A stretch of 64,000 nt of DNA, from contig NZ_QKZO01000004.1 of NCBI RefSeq assembly GCF_003254295.1, positions 124,001-188,000 of the forward strand, written 5' to 3'. Within the stretch, counting starts at the first letter, position 1, and each line of letters starts with the position of its first letter. Made by a program: the position numbers and the translations under genes. This document shows positions 46,390 to 56,553 of this stretch, piece after piece. The notes under the pieces were generated by a model, which ran no database searches, was not told where the DNA came from, and saw only the letters and a list, made by a program, of their open reading frames with translations. This stretch comes from Rhodobacter capsulatus. Its GTDB lineage: Bacteria > Pseudomonadota > Alphaproteobacteria > Rhodobacterales > Rhodobacteraceae.

Positions 46390-48696
46390 TCAGGCGCGGG
46401 CCTGATAGAACCGGCTCGCCTCGGTGATCGCATATTGGCCACGCTTCACCTTGGCGATCTTGCCCTGACGCAACAAGGTTCCGAACATCCGCAGCCGGTC
46501 TTCGCGGCTGAAGCTGGCGTCGCCCACGGCCGAGACCTTGCTCATGATCTGCGGCGGCGAGAAATGCGGCCGCCCCTCGACCTGCGCGGTATAGGCGGCG
46601 GCGGCTTCCAGCAGCTCGGCCAGACCCTGCGGCGCCCGGCTTTGCGCGAATTCGGCAAAGCTCGAGGCTTCCTCAGGGCTCAGCGGCAGCTCGATCTCGT
46701 CATCGGCAGCCTCGGGCGCGGTTTCCTGCACCAGGGTCGCGGCCACGATCCGGCGCGGACGGACCGCCTGCGCCTTGGCGACGGCCTCGGCGGGGGCGCG
46801 GTCGACGCGCTGCTCGGAGACCAGCACCAGCGGCGCCGGGCGGGCTTCCGGGCGGGCGGCGGTCTGATGATGGCTTTCGCCGACCCCGGGCAGCACCGGA
46901 CGGCGCGGCCGCACCGCCTGCGTCAGATCCTGCCGATAGGGCGCGGTCTCGTCCTTTTCGACAGCCTCGTTTCCGGCCCGGCGTTCGGCCACGGTGGCGG
47001 CCACGGCGGCCTTGAGATGCGCGATCGCCGAGATCCGGCGCCGGTTCTCGTTGCCTGCCATCTGCGCATCGGCCTTTTCCAGCAGCCGCGGCAGGTCGCC
47101 CTCGGGCAGCGGCGGGGCTTTCGCGGCCGGGCGCGCGGGCAGGATCAGCGGCTCGGTCGGGTGGGTGCGGCGGTCGGTGACGCCGGGCGGCAGCGCGTCG
47201 GGCGGCACCTGGACAACGGTCAAGGCGGCGGGCGCAGGCTCCGGCGGGTCTTCGGCGAAAAGCGCGTCAAGATCGATCGCGGGCGTCCTGACCGCAGGCG
47301 CTTCGGGCGCGGCAGCCGCCGCGGGGGCGTCTTCCTCCGGTTCGGGCTCCGGTTCGGGATCCAGCTCGACCACCAGCGCCTCGAGGTCGACCTCGGGTTC
47401 CGGCGCGGCTTCGGTTGCGGCAGGTTCGGTTTCAGCCGGGGCAGGGTCGGCTTCGGCGCTTTCGGTGCTCCAGCCCTCGATGCCCCAATCGACATCGCCC
47501 AGATCTTCCGTCAACGCGGCCAGATCCGCCATCAGCTCGGCTTCCGCCTCGGCGCTCAGCGCCGCCGGTTCCGGCGCGGCCGGGCTTTCGGGGGCAGCGG
47601 CTTCGGCCATCGTCGCACTGACCGAGGCCAGCATCCGGTCGATGTCTTCGGCAGCTTCGGGGGGGACTTCGGCTTCGGGCGCGGGCACCGCCGCGGCGGC
47701 GGCCAGCGGCTCGGCGCGGCGCAGCTTGATCACCCGGGCCCGGATCACCGGGCGCGGCGCCTCGGGCGATGCGGCGGCTTCCGCAGCCGCCACCTCGGGC
47801 GCGGTCGTCTCGGGGGAAGCCATCTCGGGGGAAGCCGTCACGGGGGCGGCGGGCGCTGGCACGGCTTCGGCCTCCGGCGTGGTCCCCGGTTCGGCCGCAT
47901 CCTCGACCGCATCCTCGGCGGTGCCTTGCGCCTCGGCCTGCAGCTGCCGGGCGGCGCGGCGTTCGGCGCGGCGGCGCATGCGTTCGATCTTTTCGGGATC
48001 CATGCTGCCGCCCGGGGTCTCGTCTTCGTCCTCGTCCTCGCTCTCGGCGGCCGGGTCGGCGCGCGGGGGCTGCGTCGCCTCGGCGGAGGGCTCCTCGGCG
48101 CTCAACTCCTCCGCCCGCAGCGGGCCGGAGATATCCAGCGCAAAGCCGAAGTCTTCCGGCGCGGCGATCGGCTCGGCCGCAGTTTCGGGCGCAGGATCGG
48201 GCGTGACGGCGGGGGCGGCTTGCGGGGGGGCGGGAAGATCCGGCTCGGGGTCGGCCGGTCCCTGCGCCGCGCGCGCCTGTGCCACCGCCGAGCGGATGCG
48301 CTGCAGCTTCGCCGCCACCGATTCGCTGATCGGATCGCCGACACCCTCGGGCGCGGCGGCGGCGGGCCCCACCGGCGTCACCGCAACCTGCACCACGGCG
48401 GGCATCGCCACCACGGCAGGCGCCGGTTCCGGCGTCGCCGCAGCGCCGGGCCGCAAGACCACGCTGTTCTTTTCGATCTTCGCATCGACCCGCCGCGCCA
48501 TTTCGCGCTCGGCGATGCGATGCAGCATCTCGGCATCGGGCTGCGGCGGCTCGGCGCCAAAATACCGGTCTTCCGCGGCCAGATCGCGGAAATATTCCGC
48601 AATCGCCTTCATCGTCGTGAAGGGCTCGTCGAACCCCTCCAGCGTGCACGAGAAGGTGCCGTAGGAGACGGTTAAGATCTTGCTCGCTCCAACCAT
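46390..48696 (-). CDS. Long acidic Ala/Pro/Glu-rich protein with conserved ends, function unknown
   Basis: The 768-residue product has an N-terminal folded-looking part (ILTVSYGTFSCTLEGFDEPFTTMKAIAEYFRDLAAEDRYFG) and a C-terminal one (SFSREDRLRMFGTLLRQGKIAKVKRGQYAITEASRF) that resembles a winged-helix or DNA-binding module. The 600 residues between are low-complexity, rich in Ala, Pro, Glu and Asp, with scattered basic patches such as ERMRRRAERRAARQL. No signal peptide is present. I recognise no family. The ATG at 48696 has GGAGAGG upstream. The upstream region towards thiN may hold a divergent promoter. Confidence 0.75.
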   Translation of the reverse strand: MVGASKILTVSYGTFSCTLEGFDEPFTTMKAIAEYFRDLAAEDRYFGAEPPQPDAEMLHRIAEREMARRVDAKIEKNSVVLRPGAAATPEPAPAVVAMPAVVQVAVTPVGPAAAAPEGVGDPISESVAAKLQRIRSAVAQARAAQGPADPEPDLPAPPQAAPAVTPDPAPETAAEPIAAPEDFGFALDISGPLRAEELSAEEPSAEATQPPRADPAAESEDEDEDETPGGSMDPEKIERMRRRAERRAARQLQAEAQGTAEDAVEDAAEPGTTPEAEAVPAPAAPVTASPEMASPETTAPEVAAAEAAASPEAPRPVIRARVIKLRRAEPLAAAAAVPAPEAEVPPEAAEDIDRMLASVSATMAEAAAPESPAAPEPAALSAEAEAELMADLAALTEDLGDVDWGIEGWSTESAEADPAPAETEPAATEAAPEPEVDLEALVVELDPEPEPEPEEDAPAAAAAPEAPAVRTPAIDLDALFAEDPPEPAPAALTVVQVPPDALPPGVTDRRTHPTEPLILPARPAAKAPPLPEGDLPRLLEKADAQMAGNENRRRISAIAHLKAAVAATVAERRAGNEAVEKDETAPYRQDLTQAVRPRRPVLPGVGESHHQTAARPEARPAPLVLVSEQRVDRAPAEAVAKAQAVRPRRIVAATLVQETAPEAADDEIELPLSPEEASSFAEFAQSRAPQGLAELLEAAAAYTAQVEGRPHFSPPQIMSKVSAVGDASFSREDRLRMFGTLLRQGKIAKVKRGQYAITEASRFYQARA

Positions 48697-48836
48697 GGGC
48701 GTTTCGCCTCTCCTGAACCTCATTGCGTTCACCATGCTTGGGAACTGGTGCTTTCCGGTGAACGAAAAAAGGCAAATGCAGGGAATTTTAGCGATATCGG
48801 TTGCATGTCTTTGCCTTAATCCTCATCAATCATGCC

Positions 48837-49508
48837 ATGAATGCGGAAATTGTCCATTGTGAAGGCGGGGTCACGCTGCTGGGCGGGGGAATCGCCGCTC
48901 CGGCCGATGTTGCCATTTCGTTGACGATCGCGCCGGTGCTGGTGGCGGCCGATGGCGGCGCCGACCGGGCGCTGGCGCTGGGTCTGACGCCCGCGGCGGT
49001 GATCGGCGACATGGACAGTCTCTCGGCTGCGGGCCGGGCGGCGCTGGAGGACCGGCTGCATCCGGTGGCCGAGCAGGACAGCACCGATTTCGGCAAATGC
49101 CTGCACCATGTCGCGGCGCGGTTCTATCTGTGCCTTGGCTTCACCGGGCTGCGGCTCGATCACACGCTGGCGGCGCTGACCGAACTGACGGCGCGACCGG
49201 ACCAGACCGTGATCCTGATCGCCGAGGACGAGGTGATCTTTCGCGCCCCGCCCCGGCTGGTACTGGATCTGCCTCCGGGCACGCGGGTGTCGCTGCATCC
49301 GATGGGGCCGGTGTCCGGGCGCTCGACCGGGCTGCGCTGGCCGATCGACGGGCTCGCTTTCGCCCCCGAAAGCCGCACCGGCACCTCGAACGAGGCGCTG
49401 GGGCCGGTGACGCTCGAGATCGACGGCCCGATGCTGGTGCTGCTGCCGAAGGATCAGCTTACGCCCGTGCTGCACGCGCTTTTGCCGCCAGACGCTCGCG
49501 GTGGATGA
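48837..49508 (+). CDS. thiN: Thiamine pyrophosphokinase
   Basis: The 223-residue enzyme transfers pyrophosphate from ATP to thiamine. Family motifs are VAADGGADRALALGLTPAAVIGDMDSLS near residue 40 and EQDSTDFGKCL near residue 85, which bind ATP and Mg2+, followed by GFTGLRLDHTLAAL. No clear ribosome site precedes the start; the ATG at 48837 is the first that keeps the conserved domain intact. Its 3' end overlaps the convergent DMT transporter by 50 bases. Confidence 0.88.
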   Translation: MNAEIVHCEGGVTLLGGGIAAPADVAISLTIAPVLVAADGGADRALALGLTPAAVIGDMDSLSAAGRAALEDRLHPVAEQDSTDFGKCLHHVAARFYLCLGFTGLRLDHTLAALTELTARPDQTVILIAEDEVIFRAPPRLVLDLPPGTRVSLHPMGPVSGRSTGLRWPIDGLAFAPESRTGTSNEALGPVTLEIDGPMLVLLPKDQLTPVLHALLPPDARGG

Positions 49509-50370
49509 TGTAAAGCCCCGAGGCGGTGATGATGCCGATGCCGACCCAGGTCAGCGCATTCGGGAAATCGCCGAAAACCAGATAGCCGAACAGCGTCGCC
49601 GTCAGCATCTCGAAGTAATGAAGCGGCGCCAGCGTCGAGGAGGGGGCGTATTTCAGCGCATAGCTCATCGACATGTGGCTGACGGTCGAGGCCAGCCCGA
49701 CGCAGAAACACCAAAGCCAGAAGATCCCCTCGGGCAGCTCGAAGCGCATCTGGCCGAGGTCGAATTGCCCGCCCAGCGTCAGGATCGGGATCAGGATCAC
49801 GATCGCGGCCCAGGCGGTGTGCAGGTTCATCGGCACCGGATGCATGTGCCGCGACAGCGCCCGGGTCAGCAGGATGTAAAGCGCGAAACCGACCGCGGTG
49901 CCCAGGGGGTAAAGCGCCACCGCGCCGAAGACGGCGAAAGACGGCTGGATCACGAAGAGCGCGCCGATGAAGCCCACGACCGAGGCGCCGATCCGGCGCG
50001 GCCCGACCTCCTCGCCCATGACGAAGCGGCCGATGAACAGGATCACGAAGGGCTCGACAAAGGCGATGGCCAGCGCATCGGCGATCGGCATGTGCTGCAC
50101 GGCGGCGACAAAGGAATAGGTCGAGAGCACCGAGACCGCGGCGCGGGCAAAGGTCAGCGCCAGCGCCCGCCGGCTCATGCCCCAGGGATGGCCCAGAAGC
50201 GCCACGATCGGCACCATCAACAGCAGTTGCGCGACATAGCGGCCCAGCGTGACGGTGCCGACGGGGACCGCCTGCGCCGCCAGTTTCGAGGCGACGTCGA
50301 TCAGCGGCGCGATGATGCAAAAGCCAAGCATCAAAAGGATGCCGGGCAGGATACGGTCTTGATGGCTCAT
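49459..50370 (-). CDS. DMT superfamily (EamA) transporter
   Basis: The 303-residue inner-membrane protein has about ten helices in two EamA repeats, the second including FWLWCFCVGLASTVSHMSMSYALKYAPSSTLAPLHYFEML and a GY-VFGDFPN turn near the C-terminus. These are metabolite exporters or importers of unknown specificity. The gene converges with thiN and overlaps its 3' end by 50 bases. It is divergent from an alpha/beta hydrolase. Confidence 0.85.
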   Translation of the reverse strand: MSHQDRILPGILLMLGFCIIAPLIDVASKLAAQAVPVGTVTLGRYVAQLLLMVPIVALLGHPWGMSRRALALTFARAAVSVLSTYSFVAAVQHMPIADALAIAFVEPFVILFIGRFVMGEEVGPRRIGASVVGFIGALFVIQPSFAVFGAVALYPLGTAVGFALYILLTRALSRHMHPVPMNLHTAWAAIVILIPILTLGGQFDLGQMRFELPEGIFWLWCFCVGLASTVSHMSMSYALKYAPSSTLAPLHYFEMLTATLFGYLVFGDFPNALTWVGIGIITASGLYIIHRERLAAKARAARA

Positions 50371-50522
50371 GCTTTCGCCTAGCCTGCGGGGCAGGGGGCG
50401 TCCATCCTGAAAACGACGGGCGGCGGGCGATTTGCCGCGACCCGCATTGCCGGGTTGAGGGCGGGCGCGCTTGCGGATTAGGCTTGCCGAAACCTTCAGG
50501 CCCGACCTTACAGGAGACCGCC

Positions 50523-51263
50523 ATGACTGATTTCTTCGACAGCCCCGAGGGCCGCCGCATCGCCTATGACCGCCGTCCGGGCAAGGGGCCGGGGGTGATG
50601 TTCCTGCACGGGCTGCATTCCGACATGACCGGCACCAAGGCGACGGCGCTCGACGCCTGGGCGGCGGACACCGGCCGCGGTTTCCTGCGCTTTGATTGTT
50701 CGGGGCACGGGCAATCCTCGGGCGTTTATGCCGAAACCTCGATCGCGGAATGGTATCAGGACGCGCGCTCGGTGCTTTTGAACCTGGCCGAGGGGCCGCA
50801 GGTGCTGGTGGGCTCCTCGATGGGGGGCTGGCTGGCGCTGTTGCTGGCGCGGGACTGCCCGGAAAAGGTCGCGGGTCTGGTGACGATCGCGGCGGCGGCC
50901 GATTTCACCGAGGACGGCTATTGGGCCAGTTTCTCGCCCGAGCAGCAGGCCTTGCTGATGGACCAGGGCTATCTTGACCTGCATCACGGCGGCCCGGTGC
51001 CCTATCGCATCAGCCGCAAGTTTATCGTCGATGGCCGCGACCATTTCGTGCTGCGCAAGCCCCTGGCGCTGCCCTTCCCGACGCGGCTTTTGCAGGGCTC
51101 GGAGGACCGCGCCGTGCCGCCGGACTGGGCGGTGAAGCTTTTCCACCATGCCACGGGGCCCGATATCCGGCTGACGCTGGTGAAGGGCGCGGATCACAAT
51201 TTCTCCGCCCCCGACAATCTGGCGCTGATCAAGGCGGCAATCGACGAGATCGCGCCGCTCTGA
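50523..51263 (+). CDS. Alpha/beta hydrolase
   Basis: The 246-residue enzyme has an intact serine-hydrolase set: oxyanion region FLHGLHSDMTG, nucleophile motif GSSMGG (residues 99-104), aspartate in GSEDRAVPP and histidine in KGADHNFS. It resembles carboxylesterase/acyl-protein thioesterase-like (ABHD10-type) proteins, but the substrate is unknown. AGGAGA precedes the ATG. A second alpha/beta-hydrolase gene follows after 124 bases. Confidence 0.85.
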   Translation: MTDFFDSPEGRRIAYDRRPGKGPGVMFLHGLHSDMTGTKATALDAWAADTGRGFLRFDCSGHGQSSGVYAETSIAEWYQDARSVLLNLAEGPQVLVGSSMGGWLALLLARDCPEKVAGLVTIAAAADFTEDGYWASFSPEQQALLMDQGYLDLHHGGPVPYRISRKFIVDGRDHFVLRKPLALPFPTRLLQGSEDRAVPPDWAVKLFHHATGPDIRLTLVKGADHNFSAPDNLALIKAAIDEIAPL

Positions 51264-51387
51264 GCCCGGAGTGCGGATCCGGGCACAGATCCGGGGCGCT
51301 AACCTTTGCGCGAGGGGGGTTTTCCCTCGCCCCCCCTTCGCGCTACCTAGGGCAAAAAGCGCGAAACCGCGCGTTGCTGGGGTGAGC

Positions 51388-52089
51388 ATGTCTGCCGATC
51401 CGTTGATCTTCCTGCCGGGCTTCATGTGTGATGCGCGGCTCTACTGGCATCAGATCATTGCCTTTTCCGCCGATCGCGCGGTGATCGCCGTGCCGCTTTC
51501 CGGCGCGACGGTCGAGGAGATGGCCGAGCATGTCCTTGCGGTCGCGCCGCCGCGGTTCAGTCTGGTCGGGCATTGGCTGGGCGGGCTTGTCGCGATGGAG
51601 GTGGCGCGCCGGGTGCCCGAACGGGTCTCGGGACTGGGGCTGATCGACGTCTCGCCGCTGGCCGAGACCCCGGCGCAGGCGGCCAGCCGCGAGCCGCGGA
51701 TCATCCGCGCCCGCACCGGACGGCTGGACGAGGTGATGCTGGAAGAAATTCCCGCCGCCGCGCTGGCCCCGGGCGAGGGCCGGGCCGAGGTGCAGGCGAT
51801 GCTTCTGGAGATGGCCGGAACGCTTGGCCCCGAGCTGTTCACCAGCCAGTCCCGCGCCCTGATGCGCCGCCCCGATCAGCAGCGCGCGCTGCGCAATCTG
51901 CGGGTGCGGACCTTGCTGATCTGCGGCGAACACGACACGATCTGCCCGCCGCGGCGGCATGAATTCCTGGCGGAACTCATGCCGCAGGCGACGTTCCGGC
52001 TGATCCCCGGCGCCGGTCATCTGGCGCCGCTCGAACAGCCGCTTTTCGTCTCCGAGGCGCTGCGCGACTGGCTCGACGCGCCGCGCTGA
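51388..52089 (+). CDS. Alpha/beta hydrolase-fold protein lacking the nucleophile serine
   Basis: The 233-residue protein follows the alpha/beta hydrolase pattern: FLPGFMCDARLYW, then GHWLGG where the nucleophile elbow GxSxG should be (Trp at residue 63, codon TGG at 51574-51576), aspartate in CGEHDTICPP and histidine in GAGHLAPLEQP. The acid and base are present; only the nucleophile is missing. A single base change from TCG would explain it. It may be a non-catalytic or altered member, a recent mutation, or a sequencing error. Confidence 0.78.
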   Translation: MSADPLIFLPGFMCDARLYWHQIIAFSADRAVIAVPLSGATVEEMAEHVLAVAPPRFSLVGHWLGGLVAMEVARRVPERVSGLGLIDVSPLAETPAQAASREPRIIRARTGRLDEVMLEEIPAAALAPGEGRAEVQAMLLEMAGTLGPELFTSQSRALMRRPDQQRALRNLRVRTLLICGEHDTICPPRRHEFLAELMPQATFRLIPGAGHLAPLEQPLFVSEALRDWLDAPR

Positions 52090-52101
52090 GGGCCCCTCGG
52101 C

Positions 52102-54444
52102 TCAGGCGCTGCGGCGCGACACGAACAGCGCCGGTCGGGGCTCCTCGGCCTCAGGCGCGCGCGGCGCCCAGCTCTCCTCGCGCTGCAACTGGAAGGTCGC
52201 CACGGCCTCGGCCAGCGCCGTCGCCTCGCCCTGCAACGAGCGCACCGCGGCATTGGTCTCCTCGAAGACGGCGGCGTTTTGCTGCGTCGTGCGGTCCAGT
52301 TCCGTCGTCGCATTCGAGATCTCGGTGATCCCGGTCGCGGTTTCCTGCGAGGCGGTGACGATCTCGGCGATCTTTTGCGCCACATCCTCGACCCCGGCAA
52401 CGATCTCGCGCAGCGCCTGACCGGAATCATGCACCAGCCCGACGCCCTGGTTGACGTTGTTCGACGCGGTCTCGATCAGCCGGGCGATCTCGCGGGCGGC
52501 TTCGGAGGAGCGCTGCGCCAGCGCCCGCACCTCGGAGGCGACGACGGCAAAGCCGCGCCCGGCATCGCCCGCCCGTGCCGCCTCGACCCCCGCATTCAGC
52601 GCCAGAAGGTTGGTCTGGAAGGCGATGTCGTCGATCACCTGCAGGATGCGCCCGATCGCCTCGGACGAGGCCTTGATCTCGTCCATCGCCGAAACGGCCC
52701 GCGACACCACCTGATGCCCGGCCCCGGCCCGGTTCGAGATCTCGGTCACCGCGCTGCGGGCGACCTGCGCCGAACTGGCGGCCGAACGGACGGTGGCCGA
52801 CATCTGTTCCAGCGCCGAAGCGGTCTGTTCCAGCATCGCGGCATTGCGTTCCGACCGCCGCGCCAGGTCGTCGGCGGCCCCGGCGATCTCGCGCGCCGAA
52901 GTATCGACGGCGGTGGCGGACACCGAAATGTCGCCCAGCGTGCCGGTCAGGCTTTCGGTGGTGCGGTTCATCGTCTCCGCGATCTCGGCGAAGATGCCGT
53001 GGAAGCGGGAGGGCATGCGATGGGTCAGGTCGCGCTCGGCCAGCCGTTCCAGCGCGACGCGCACGGCGCTGAGCCCGTCATCCGCCGCCTCGCCGATCCG
53101 GTTCATCCCGGCGCAGAGATCGACGAAGATGCCGGTCTTGTCATCGGTGCGCAGCCGGCGCGAGAAATCGCCCTCGGCGCAGGCGGCCACCACGGCGGCG
53201 ATTTCCGCGGCGGCGGCATGTTCGCGCGCCTGGGCGGCGGCGGCGGCGGCACGTTCTTCCTCGGCCTGGCGGGCCCGTTCCGCCATCTCGGCGCGTTCCT
53301 GTGCGGCGGCCGCGATCCGGGCCTGGGCTTCCCGCTCGGTGGCGGCGATGCTTTCCGCCTCGAGCCGCTGTCGTTCGAGGATCGTGGTCCGGAAGCTTTC
53401 AAGCGCCGCCCCGATCGAGCGCACTTCGCTGACCCGGGTCTCGGGCACGGTGATCTCGGTCCGCCCCTCGGCCAGTTCCTGCACCGCCGTCGTCACCGCG
53501 CGCAGCGGCGTCACCGTGGCGCGGAACAGCCGCACCGCCGAGACCCCGAGCACCAGCATCCCGATCCCGCCCGCCAGCAACATCAGGATATAGCCGCGCA
53601 TCTTCGCCGCATCGGTCGCCGCCGTCATCCGCAGGACATCGGCTTCAAGGTCCTGGCGCAGGGCGGAAAGGGCCAGCGGCATGGCGTCATAGCTCTCGTC
53701 GCAGGCGCGCAGGATGCCGTCGATCTGCAGCGCGAGATCGGCATATTGATGGAAGGCGTCCTGATACTCGGTCAGCTTCGCCAGGGTCCGTTCGCGGTGC
53801 TGCGCCGAAACGAACATCGTTTCGGGATAGGATTTGAAGGTCTCGATCTCCTTGTCGAGCTTTTCGACATATTTCGGATCAAGACGCATGATGAAGTCTT
53901 TTTCGGACCGGCGCATCTTCAGCAAGGTCAGCTCGACCTTCGGCAGGGCGAGCGCGCCCACCATCTTCTCGGCGGCATGCACCGAAGCGCGCAGCTGCCC
54001 TTCCAGCCCGGAATCGGCATCAAGCCCGAGCACCACCCGGGTATCGGCAAAGAGGGCGAAATTCTCCTCGTAGCTGTCGAGCAGATCCTGCAGCGCACCG
54101 GCCCTGCTGGCGCTGTCGGCAAGGCCGAGGGCGGCTTCGTCGGCCACCAGCTCCTTGAGCTGCGTCGAGGCGTCCAGGATTTGCCGCGCGTGATCGCCGA
54201 TTCGCGTTTCCTTGCGGTCGATGCGGAACTTCGCTTCGATGTCGCGGGCCGAGGCCAGGGTGCGCTCCAGCTTGGCCAGTTCGCCGTTCAGATGCGCAAT
54301 GTCCAGGCTTTGCTGTTCGGCCCTGCGGTCGACGAGCGCTGAATAGAAGACGGTGGCCAAGACCGCCGTCGTGCAGACGACGATGACGAGGCCCATGCGG
54401 ACCAGGTAGGAGAGAAAGCTGCGGGATGTACTTGCGCGTGCCAT
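52102..54444 (-). CDS. Methyl-accepting chemotaxis protein
   Basis: The 780-residue receptor has an N-terminal membrane helix (about residues 10-37), a periplasmic helical sensor of about 250 residues, a second helix ([17 protein letters not shown]), a HAMP region, and the cytoplasmic signalling hairpin with the highly conserved tip [21 protein letters not shown] and [14 protein letters not shown]. It ends in an acidic stretch without the CheR-docking pentapeptide. Signal type is unknown. It lies about 50 bases downstream of a second receptor gene on the same strand but with its own ribosome site (CGGAGC). Confidence 0.9.
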   Translation of the reverse strand: MARASTSRSFLSYLVRMGLVIVVCTTAVLATVFYSALVDRRAEQQSLDIAHLNGELAKLERTLASARDIEAKFRIDRKETRIGDHARQILDASTQLKELVADEAALGLADSASRAGALQDLLDSYEENFALFADTRVVLGLDADSGLEGQLRASVHAAEKMVGALALPKVELTLLKMRRSEKDFIMRLDPKYVEKLDKEIETFKSYPETMFVSAQHRERTLAKLTEYQDAFHQYADLALQIDGILRACDESYDAMPLALSALRQDLEADVLRMTAATDAAKMRGYILMLLAGGIGMLVLGVSAVRLFRATVTPLRAVTTAVQELAEGRTEITVPETRVSEVRSIGAALESFRTTILERQRLEAESIAATEREAQARIAAAAQERAEMAERARQAEEERAAAAAAQAREHAAAAEIAAVVAACAEGDFSRRLRTDDKTGIFVDLCAGMNRIGEAADDGLSAVRVALERLAERDLTHRMPSRFHGIFAEIAETMNRTTESLTGTLGDISVSATAVDTSAREIAGAADDLARRSERNAAMLEQTASALEQMSATVRSAASSAQVARSAVTEISNRAGAGHQVVSRAVSAMDEIKASSEAIGRILQVIDDIAFQTNLLALNAGVEAARAGDAGRGFAVVASEVRALAQRSSEAAREIARLIETASNNVNQGVGLVHDSGQALREIVAGVEDVAQKIAEIVTASQETATGITEISNATTELDRTTQQNAAVFEETNAAVRSLQGEATALAEAVATFQLQREESWAPRAPEAEEPRPALFVSRRSA

Positions 54445-54615
54445 GCGGTTGCTCCGAAAGATCGCTCCCGCAAAATCACGCAAAGGAATTAAGGGCAGGT
54501 GAAGCTGCGCGGAGATTGGTAAACTTGTATCTTTGTCAGATCCGGGGATCGGGCGATGCGGCAACCGCCCCCCGGCCCTGTGGCCGGGGGGCGGTTCCGC
54601 GCAACCGGGCGGCGG

Positions 54616-56553
54616 TCAGCCCGCCATCCGCTGGTCCCAGGCCGCGCCGCCTGCGCGGCCGGCGATGCGGAACACGGCGCTGAACTCCTTGAGCGTGCGC
54701 GCCTCGTGCAAAAGACCCTGGGTCGCGGCGGAATTTTCCTCGAACATCGCGGCATTGTGCTGCGTCACCTGATCGAGCTGGTTCACCGCCGCTGTCACCT
54801 CGGAGATGCCGGAGGACTGTTCGGCCGCGGCGCTGGCGATCCCGTCCAGAAGCCCGTCCAGCTCGGTCACCAGCGTCTCGATCTCGCCCAGCGCGGTGTC
54901 CGAGCGCGCCGCCAGATCCACCCCCGCGGCAACCTGTCGCGACGAGGTGTCGATCAAGGCGGCGATCTCGCGCGCGGCTTCCGACGAGCGTTGCGCCAGC
55001 GCCCGCACCTCGGAGGCGACGACGGCAAAGCCACGGCCCGTTTCGCCTGCCCGCGCCGCCTCGACCCCGGCGTTCAGCGCCAGAAGATTGGTCTGAAACG
55101 CGATGTCGTCGATCACATGGGTGATGCGCGAGATCTTGTCCGAACTTTGCGCGATGTCGTCCATCGCCCGTTGCGTCTGTCGCACCACCTCGCGGCCGGT
55201 GGCGGTGGTGGCCCGGGTGCGGTTCACCGCCTGCGCCGCAGAGCGCGCCCCCTCGACCGATTGCGCGACCGAGGCCGCCATCTCGTTCATCGCCGCCGCC
55301 GTCTCTTCGAGCGAGGCGGCCTGCGTTTCGGTACGCCGACCCAGCTCCATCGAGGCCGAGCCAAGCTGGCCCGCTTCGGTCTCGACCACGTCGGTCGTCT
55401 GCACGATCGAGGCGATCAGCCCCGCGACCTTGTCGATGGCGCCGTTGAAATCATGGCGCAACCCTTCGTAGGCGGGCGGGAAGGTCTCGGTGATCCGGGC
55501 GGTCAGATCGCCCGCCGAGAGCGCCTGCAGGCCCTGCGCCAGCGCCGAGACGATATTCATCTGCTCGCGCATCTGCGCTTCGCGTTCGGCCTCGGTGCGC
55601 TGGCGTTCCGCCTCGCGCTCGCTCTGGCGGGCGGCTTCGGCGCGTTGCAATTCCGCCTCGGCCTCCTGTTCGCGGCGCCGCAGCGCCTCTTCGCGGTCGC
55701 GGGCCTGGGCCTCGGCCTTGGCGATCTCGGCCTCCTGGGCGCGGCGTTGCCGCTCCAGCTCCGCCTTTTCCGCAAGCGAGGCCCGGAACACTTCCAGCGC
55801 CCGCGCCATCTCGCCCACTTCGCCGCGCGCGGTGGTGCAGGGGACCGGGCTCTCGGTATCGCCGCCGGTCATCTGCCGCATCCGGTCATTCACCGCGCCG
55901 AAGGGGCCGGTGACCGTGCGCGCCAGCGCCGTCGCCGCCCCGCCCAACGCCACCAGCGCCACCGCCATCGCGATCAGCGAGGTATTGCGCAGATGCGCCA
56001 GCGCCGCGGTGATGTCGGTGACATAAGAGCCGGTGCCGACGATCCAGCCCCAGGGCGCGAAATCGCGCACGAAGCCGATCTTTTCCTCGGGCGTGTCGCT
56101 GTCGGGCTTCTTGAAATGGTAATGCACCTCGCCGCTGCCCGCGGTCTCGGCGACCTTGATCATCTCCACGAAGATCTTCTTGCCGTAGGGATCGGTGAAG
56201 CCGATCTGCGACTTGCCGATCCACTCGGGCATCGTCGGATGGACCAGCATCACCGCTTCGTGGTCGAGCACGTAGAAATAGCCGGAATTGTCGAACCGCA
56301 GCGCAGTCAGGCGCCGGGCGCCCTCGGCGCGGGCCTGGTCGGGGGAAAGCGTGCCCGCCTGCACCTGTGCTTCCAGATCGATCAGGACACCGATGGCGGT
56401 GTCGGTGACGTCGCTGAGATGCTGTTCGCGCATCTCATAAGCGTTCGAGACCGCAAAACGCAAAAGCGTCTCGGACAGGATGATCAGCGAAAGGGCGGCA
56501 AGGGCCACGATCGCGTAGATGCGGGCGGAGATACCGAAGAATTTGTTTTTCAT
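54616..56553 (-). CDS. Methyl-accepting chemotaxis protein with a single Cache domain
   Basis: The 645-residue receptor has one N-terminal membrane helix, a periplasmic single-Cache domain (SGYFYVLDHEAVMLVHPTMPEWIGKS through GWIVGTGSYVTDI), a second helix, a HAMP segment, and a signalling tip [21 protein letters not shown] nearly identical to that of the next gene. Cache receptors often bind small organic acids or amino acids. The ATG at 56553 follows AAGGCC. It is the last annotated gene before a 1.05-kb stretch without genes. Confidence 0.9.
   Translation of the reverse strand: MKNKFFGISARIYAIVALAALSLIILSETLLRFAVSNAYEMREQHLSDVTDTAIGVLIDLEAQVQAGTLSPDQARAEGARRLTALRFDNSGYFYVLDHEAVMLVHPTMPEWIGKSQIGFTDPYGKKIFVEMIKVAETAGSGEVHYHFKKPDSDTPEEKIGFVRDFAPWGWIVGTGSYVTDITAALAHLRNTSLIAMAVALVALGGAATALARTVTGPFGAVNDRMRQMTGGDTESPVPCTTARGEVGEMARALEVFRASLAEKAELERQRRAQEAEIAKAEAQARDREEALRRREQEAEAELQRAEAARQSEREAERQRTEAEREAQMREQMNIVSALAQGLQALSAGDLTARITETFPPAYEGLRHDFNGAIDKVAGLIASIVQTTDVVETEAGQLGSASMELGRRTETQAASLEETAAAMNEMAASVAQSVEGARSAAQAVNRTRATTATGREVVRQTQRAMDDIAQSSDKISRITHVIDDIAFQTNLLALNAGVEAARAGETGRGFAVVASEVRALAQRSSEAAREIAALIDTSSRQVAAGVDLAARSDTALGEIETLVTELDGLLDGIASAAAEQSSGISEVTAAVNQLDQVTQHNAAMFEENSAATQGLLHEARTLKEFSAVFRIAGRAGGAAWDQRMAG

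Noticed and set aside
49454-50560. A longer open frame overlapping the DMT transporter on the same strand
   Set aside because: It is out of frame with the transporter helices and its translation is Arg/Ala-rich low-complexity text.
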